This document shows, piece by piece, positions 5,017 through 8,201 of a stretch of 8,201 nucleotides of DNA (position 1 is the stretch's first letter; every line of letters begins with the position of its first letter). The stretch lies in the NCBI GenBank assembly GCA_017481185.1, contig JAFUPO010000191.1, positions 1-8,201 on the forward strand, in the 5' to 3' direction. The notes under the pieces are model-generated. The model did no database searches. It was not told where the DNA came from and saw only the letters and a list, made by a program, of their open reading frames with translations. This stretch comes from Clostridia bacterium. Its GTDB lineage: Bacteria; Bacillota_A; Clostridia; Christensenellales; Aristaeellaceae. A program made the position numbers and the translations under genes.

Positions 5017-7065
5017 ATGTACCGCCTGTTAGCATTGAACCCGCAATTGCAGCCTTTCAAAGCGGATATCGACCTACGGATGAAGCTTTACCACGATACC
5101 CGCGCTCGCCTGCTGGCTGGCGGCAAAACCCTTTATGATTTTGCCAACGCCCACCAATACTATGGTTTTCACCATGTAAACGGCGGCTGGTACTACCGCG
5201 AATGGGCCCCTGCCGCCCGCCAGCTGTATCTGGAGGGTGATTTTAACGGCTGGAATCAGACCAGTCATCCCCTGACCTCACTGGGCAACGGCAGCTGGGA
5301 GATCTATTTGGACGGGGATAATGCCCTTTGGGAGGGCTGCAAGGTCAAAGTCGTGGTAGACAGCGCTTTAGGGCGCATGGAGCGCCTCCCGCTGTATGCC
5401 CGCCGGGTAGTTCAGGACAAAGCGACTGTTACCTGGTGCTGCGAGGTGGTGGATGAGCAGCAGGTTTTTCACTGGACGGATCAGGCCTTTGAAGGGGAAA
5501 AGGAGCTGTATATCTACGAGGCTCATGTGGGCATGGCGCAGGAGGAGGGCCGAGTCGGTACCTACCGAGAGTTTGCCGACAATATTTTGCCCCACGTAAA
5601 AAAAGCTGGCTACAACACCATTCAGCTGATGGCCATTATGGAGCATGCCTATTACGGCTCCTTTGGCTACCAGGTATCCAACTTTTATGCCGCCTCCTCC
5701 TGGTTTGGCAAGCCTCATGATTTAAAATATCTGGTCAATAAGGCCCATGAAATGGGCATCCGTGTTCTTTTGGATCTGGTTCATTCCCATGCCGTGAAAA
5801 ACACCGCCGAGGGCATCAATATGTTCGATGGCACCGTGTGGCAGTTCTTTCACGACGGCATGAAGGGCGAGCATCCCGCCTGGGGCACCAAGTGCTTTGA
5901 TTATGGGCGGGATGGCGTTCTCCACTTTCTGCTCTCCAACCTGAAATTCTGGATGGAAGAATATCACTTTGACGGCTTCCGCTTTGACGGCATCACCTCC
6001 ATGCTCTACCATGACCATGGCCTGGGCGTAAGCTTTGACGATAATCACAAATACTTCTCCCACAACACCCATGTGGAAGCCATCACCTATCTGCAATTGG
6101 CCAACGAGCTGATCCGCCAGGTGAACCCCAACGCCGTCACCATCGCTGAGGATATGAGCGGAATGCCCGGTATGTGCCTGCCTATTTCAGATGGCGGCAT
6201 CGGCTTTGATTACCGCCTAGGCATGGGCCTGCCGGATATGTGGATCAAAACCGTCAAAGAAAAAACCGACGATGAGTGGGATATTTTCAAAATGTGGTGC
6301 GATATGTGCCTGCGCCGCCCCGGCGAAAACACCGTGGCCTACGTGGAATCCCACGACCAGGCCCTGGTGGGCGACAAGACCATGATCTTCCGCCTGGCGG
6401 ATGCAGCTATGTACACCGACATGAACAAATCCTGCCATAATCAAACCATTGACCGGGCCATCGCCCTGCACAAGATGATCCGCCTGTTCACCCTGGCAGG
6501 GGGCGGCGAGGCTTACCTGAACTTTATGGGCAACGAGTTCGGCCATCCCGAGTGGATCGACTTTCCTCGGGAGGGCAACGGCTGGAGCTTCCACTACTGC
6601 CGACGTCAGTGGAGCCTCAAGAACAACGGTTTCCTCAAATATCAGTGGCTCAACGACTTTGATGAGGATATGATCCATCTGGCCAAGGAAAACCGCATCT
6701 TTAACCAGCAGATGGGCGATCTGCTCCTCAACAAGCAGCCCGAAAAGGTGCTGGTGTTCTACCGTCACGGCCTGCTCTTTGCCTTCAACTTCCACCCCTC
6801 CCAAAGCCTCACCAACGTGCTGGTGCCCGTCCATCAGCCTGGGGAATACACTGTGGCGCTGTGCTCTGATGATGAAAAATACGGCGGCTGGAACCGTGTA
6901 CAGCACATCCCCTACCCCACCAAGCTCTTTGACGGCAAGCACTATGTGGAGCTCTACCTCCCCGCACACACGACCGTGGTGCTTAAGGAGCGGGTCATTT
7001 GGCCGAAGCCTGAAAAAAAGCCTGCGAAGAAGACCGCGAAATCGATCATGGCAGAAACAGATTAA
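5017..7065 (+). CDS. glgB: 1,4-alpha-glucan branching enzyme, eukaryotic-type (GH13_8-like)
   Basis: This enzyme cuts alpha-1,4 glucan chains and rejoins them through alpha-1,6 bonds, creating glycogen branches in the cytoplasm. The N-terminal part (about 1-45, with FKADIDLRMKLYHD) and CBM48 module (about 47-140, with YREWAPAARQLYLEGDFNGWN) precede a GH13 barrel. Catalytic residues are visible: nucleophile Asp324 in DGFRFDG, acid/base Glu378 in VTIAEDMSG, stabiliser Asp447 in ESHDQAL, and region I DLVHSH (253-258). The all-beta C-terminal domain spans about 570-660. Segments such as LMAIMEHAYYGSFGYQVSNF, RFDGITSMLYH, AEDMSGMP and NFMGNEFGHPEWIDFPREGN match human GBE1 and plant enzymes much better than E. 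coli-type GlgB (GH13_9). A Lys/Pro/Ala-rich tail (663-682) follows the domain. Start ATG 5017 has AAGAGGTG 6-7 nt upstream. No glgA, glgC or glgP neighbour is present. The gene ends at a hairpin terminator. Confidence 0.95.
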   Translation: MYRLLALNPQLQPFKADIDLRMKLYHDTRARLLAGGKTLYDFANAHQYYGFHHVNGGWYYREWAPAARQLYLEGDFNGWNQTSHPLTSLGNGSWEIYLDGDNALWEGCKVKVVVDSALGRMERLPLYARRVVQDKATVTWCCEVVDEQQVFHWTDQAFEGEKELYIYEAHVGMAQEEGRVGTYREFADNILPHVKKAGYNTIQLMAIMEHAYYGSFGYQVSNFYAASSWFGKPHDLKYLVNKAHEMGIRVLLDLVHSHAVKNTAEGINMFDGTVWQFFHDGMKGEHPAWGTKCFDYGRDGVLHFLLSNLKFWMEEYHFDGFRFDGITSMLYHDHGLGVSFDDNHKYFSHNTHVEAITYLQLANELIRQVNPNAVTIAEDMSGMPGMCLPISDGGIGFDYRLGMGLPDMWIKTVKEKTDDEWDIFKMWCDMCLRRPGENTVAYVESHDQALVGDKTMIFRLADAAMYTDMNKSCHNQTIDRAIALHKMIRLFTLAGGGEAYLNFMGNEFGHPEWIDFPREGNGWSFHYCRRQWSLKNNGFLKYQWLNDFDEDMIHLAKENRIFNQQMGDLLLNKQPEKVLVFYRHGLLFAFNFHPSQSLTNVLVPVHQPGEYTVALCSDDEKYGGWNRVQHIPYPTKLFDGKHYVELYLPAHTTVVLKERVIWPKPEKKPAKKTAKSIMAETD

Positions 7066-7074
7066 GCAACAGTC

Positions 7075-7113
7075 CAGCGGACGGTTTATTTGAGCCGTCC
7101 GCTGTCTTCTTTT
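7075..7113 (+). terminator. Rho-independent terminator after glgB
   Basis: CAGCGGACGG (7075-7084) pairs perfectly with CCGTCCGCTG (7095-7104) around a 10-base loop, followed by the T-rich TCTTCTTTT. It begins 9 nt after the glgB stop and ends before the next gene's ribosome binding site. The T-run is interrupted by C, so some read-through into the next gene is possible. Confidence 0.8.
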
Positions 7114-7128
7114 GACAGGAGGGAGCGT

Positions 7129-7860
7129 ATGAACCCCAACACCGCCCAGCAAATCCTGCTGGCGCTTGCCCGTGGCGTCGATCCTCTCACCGGCCAAAAA
7201 CTGCCGCCTGAGCATTTGATCAACGAGCCCGCCATCTCGCTGGCTTTGAATGATGCAGTCAACGCCCTAAGCCGCCAAGCTGCTCAGGAGGCGCCCGCTG
7301 TCTCCATCAACCGTCCCGGGCTTTCCCCAGGGATCAGGCCCTGGACAGAAGAGGAGAACGCACAACTGATGAAATTCTATATTTATCAACAGAACGCACC
7401 CTATATCATTGCCAAACGGCTGAACCGCTTGACGGACGATGTGGTAGCACAATTGGAGCATTTGCACTTTCTGCCCCGGGATGCCTGGCCTGCTCCACCG
7501 CCCGCCCCCGCCAGGGCCAACCGTCCCTGGGTAAAGGATGAGGAGGAGCTATTGCTGCATCTCCATGATCATGACTGGTCTATTGCCTCCATCGCCAAGA
7601 AGCTCGAGCGCACTGAAAGGGCCATTGAAATGCGACTGGACCGGCTGAGCGAAACAGATCTTCCAGAAAACTGCGTCGGGCCTCATCGCCCCTGGATGCG
7701 CAAGGATCTGGATCTGCTTCGGAATCTTTTCAACCAGGGCTTTACCGTGGAAACCATTGCCGAACAGATGAGGCGGGATCCTGTTTCTGTAAAGGCACGG
7801 TTGTTCTATATGGGGCTGCGCAAGAAAGAGCCTCGTTTGATTCCATCCGGCAAAGATTAA
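7129..7860 (+). CDS. Protein with three Myb/SANT-like helix-turn-helix repeats
   Basis: I do not recognise a named gene. The 243-residue protein has an N-terminal segment (about 8-46) with GVDPLTGQKLPPEHLINEP, a pattern I recall at the start of various uncharacterised bacterial proteins. Three tandem units of about 45 residues follow, each opening with Arg-Pro-Trp: RPWTEEENAQLMKFY (70 on), RPWVKDEEELLLHLH (132 on) and RPWMRKDLDLLRNLF (187 on). Each ends in a helix-turn-helix-like stretch: YIIAKRLNRLTDDVVAQLEHL, SIASIAKKLERTERAIEMRL and TVETIAEQMRRDPVSVKARL. A Pro/Ala linker (PAPPPAPARA, 121-130) separates units one and two. There is no signal peptide or membrane helix. DNA binding is inferred from the fold pattern. 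ATG 7129 has AGGAGG 6 nt upstream; a TTG at 7090 would lie inside the preceding terminator. No separate promoter is evident, so it may depend on read-through from glgB. Confidence 0.85.
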   Translation: MNPNTAQQILLALARGVDPLTGQKLPPEHLINEPAISLALNDAVNALSRQAAQEAPAVSINRPGLSPGIRPWTEEENAQLMKFYIYQQNAPYIIAKRLNRLTDDVVAQLEHLHFLPRDAWPAPPPAPARANRPWVKDEEELLLHLHDHDWSIASIAKKLERTERAIEMRLDRLSETDLPENCVGPHRPWMRKDLDLLRNLFNQGFTVETIAEQMRRDPVSVKARLFYMGLRKKEPRLIPSGKD

Positions 7861-7887
7861 GAGCCGGGATCATTGCATCCCGGCTCT
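7860..7887. repeat. Direct repeat copy 1: terminator hairpin without T-run
   Basis: An 11-bp perfect stem (AGAGCCGGGAT, 7860-7870, with ATCCCGGCTCT, 7877-7887) and loop CATTGC begin at the last base of the Myb-like gene's stop codon. The same 28 bases recur at 8109-8136. This copy is followed by CAGACTG rather than Ts, so as it stands it is not a complete intrinsic terminator. Confidence 0.9.
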
Positions 7888-7926
7888 CAGACTGTCGATA
7901 AAGTAACGGAAAAATACCGGGGATGC

Positions 7927-7954
7927 AATGAAGGGGCGTTGCCCCTTCATTTTT
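7927..7954 (+). other. Hairpin with T-run inside the repeat element
   Basis: AATGAAGGGGC (7927-7937) pairs perfectly with GCCCCTTCATT (7941-7951) around a 3-base loop, followed by TTT. On the plus strand it could terminate read-through from the Myb-like gene and so replace the disrupted terminator copy upstream. Confidence 0.6.
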
Positions 7955-7963
7955 AAATCGTAT

Positions 7964-8026
7964 CGACCGAGGGCCTTCGGCCCGGTTAAACGCCCCGAAG
8001 GGGCTGTCGGTCGGGCGGGGCGTTTA
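7964..8026. other. Nested, pseudoknot-capable GC-rich fold
   Basis: CGACCGA (7964-7970) is complementary to TCGGTCG (8007-8013) and encloses two hairpins, GGGCC-TTC-GGCCC (7971-7983) and CCCC-GAA-GGGG (7993-8003). A second helix, TAAACGCCCC (7987-7996) with GGGGCGTTTA (8017-8026), crosses the first and competes with the inner hairpin. The interlocked complementarity is seen directly; whether it folds or functions as RNA or DNA is not known. Confidence 0.55.
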
Positions 8027-8074
8027 GCGTAATAAAATGAAATTTTATGGAGCTAAACATTCCTTAGCATCCTC

Positions 8075-8098
8075 AAAAAGTGGCGTATGCCACTTTTT
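8075..8098. other. Symmetric A/T-flanked hairpin near the element's right end
   Basis: AAAAAGTGGC (8075-8084) pairs perfectly with GCCACTTTTT (8089-8098) around GTAT. With five As before and five Ts after the GC part it could act as an intrinsic terminator in either direction. The right terminal inverted repeat begins within it. Confidence 0.65.
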
Positions 8099-8108
8099 CG
8101 ACACGCTG

Positions 8109-8142
8109 AGAGCCGGGATCATTGCATCCCGGCTCTTTTTTT
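8109..8142 (+). terminator. Direct repeat copy 2: intact Rho-independent terminator
   Basis: The same 11-bp stem and CATTGC loop as at 7860-7887 are here followed by seven Ts (8136-8142). It lies between the plus-strand Myb-like gene and a convergent minus-strand gene whose stop codon overlaps the T-run. Removing one 28-bp copy and the segment between would place this terminator directly after the Myb-like gene's stop, which is the likely ancestral arrangement. Confidence 0.88.
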
Positions 8143-8201
8143 ACCGTTCAAAGGGTCTGTTAAAGGATCCGATCTCGATCAGGTTCCCCTCAGGGTCTGC
8201 G
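8141..8201 (-). CDS. C-terminal end of a glyoxalase/VOC-like protein (partial)
   Basis: The minus strand encodes ADPEGNLIEIGSFNRPFER and then TAA at 8143-8141; the rest lies beyond the window. A DP-[DE]-G-N-L-I-E-[IV] motif near the C-terminus is typical of glyoxalase/bleomycin-resistance/dioxygenase (VOC) proteins, where the glutamate is often a metal ligand. Only 19 codons are visible, so the specific function cannot be given. The gene converges on the Myb-like gene, sharing the terminator region. Confidence 0.7.
   Translation of the reverse strand, partial: ADPEGNLIEIGSFNRPFER

Larger units (their letters stand above)
7884..8112. mobile_element. Putative non-coding miniature mobile element (MITE-like)
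   Basis: The left end CTCTCAGACTGTCGATAAAG (7884-7903) and the right end CTTTTTCGACACGCTGAGAG (8093-8112) are inverted repeats matching at 17 of 20 positions. The 229-bp unit contains no plausible gene but many hairpins. Its termini overlap the 28-bp direct repeats; taking the inverted-repeat tips as the ends leaves an identical 20-bp sequence on both sides (7864-7883 and 8113-8132). The simplest reading is an insertion into a terminator hairpin with duplication of the target. No transposase is encoded, so movement would need one in trans. Alternatives are duplication of the hairpin by slippage or recombination, or a structured intergenic RNA. Confidence 0.6.

Noticed and set aside
7090..7128. 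A TTG start extending the Myb-like protein by 13 residues
   Set aside because: The TTG falls in the loop of the glgB terminator, whereas ATG 7129 has a perfect AGGAGG 6 nt upstream.
6217..7215. A 332-codon open frame on the minus strand opposite glgB
   Set aside because: It lies wholly across the branching enzyme, its terminator and the next gene's start; the sequence has no recognisable motifs and is explained by codon bias of the sense gene.
7888..8108. A riboswitch or known structured RNA in the intergenic segment
   Set aside because: The hairpins are dense, but I recognise no conserved aptamer motif, and the segment lies downstream of one gene and at the 3' end of the convergent one, not in a leader.
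7860..8136. A CRISPR array from the identical 28-bp repeats
   Set aside because: There are only two copies, about 220 bp apart, the repeat is a terminator hairpin, and no cas gene is near.

Overview
The window looks like a chromosomal stretch from a moderately GC-rich Firmicute of the class Clostridia, probably a gut or anaerobic lineage. The reasons are strong AGGAGG-type ribosome binding sites, SigA-like promoters, a TagGH/Wzm-Wzt type polymer exporter, an uncharacterised small membrane protein of a kind I associate with Clostridia, and short hairpin-rich intergenic repeats of a sort I recall from Clostridia genomes. No rRNA, tRNA, CRISPR array or full-size transposase gene is visible.

Layout. 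Positions 1-125 are non-coding and consist of short repeats and three back-to-back hairpins. They run straight into the 3' end of a decayed alpha/beta-hydrolase gene (126-789, minus), whose coding sense is spread over three reading frames by at least four indels. Upstream of it, and overlapping it by 4 nt, is an intact small integral membrane protein (786-1289, minus). A perfect 19-bp inverted repeat (1301-1340) lies between this protein's start codon and the next gene. Then come a UDP-GlcNAc 2-epimerase (1450-2544), a polysaccharide-export ABC ATPase (2618-3358) and its permease (3371-4828), all minus strand. The permease carries an N-terminal extracytoplasmic domain. These three genes read as one transcription unit from a textbook promoter (TTGATT-17-TATAAT, 4902-4874). 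The epimerase makes UDP-ManNAc and the ABC pair would export a lipid-linked surface glycopolymer, for example wall teichoic acid or a related polymer. No glycosyltransferase lies in the window, so the polymer itself is not identified.

A divergent intergenic region (4829-5016) separates this unit from plus-strand genes. The first is a 682-residue glycogen branching enzyme of the eukaryotic type (GH13_8-like, close in sequence to human GBE1 and plant starch branching enzymes), driven by an extended -10 promoter and closed by a hairpin terminator. It stands apart from any other glycogen gene in the window. The next gene (7129-7860) encodes an unrecognised protein with three Myb/SANT-like helix-turn-helix repeats.

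The most unusual structure is at 7860-8142. The terminator hairpin after the Myb-like gene is present twice as an exact 28-bp direct repeat, and only the distal copy keeps its T-run. Between the copies is a hairpin-packed segment bounded by imperfect 20-bp terminal inverted repeats. This looks like a non-coding miniature mobile element that inserted into, and duplicated, a terminator. The window closes with the last 19 codons of a convergent gene resembling a glyoxalase/VOC-fold protein (minus strand).
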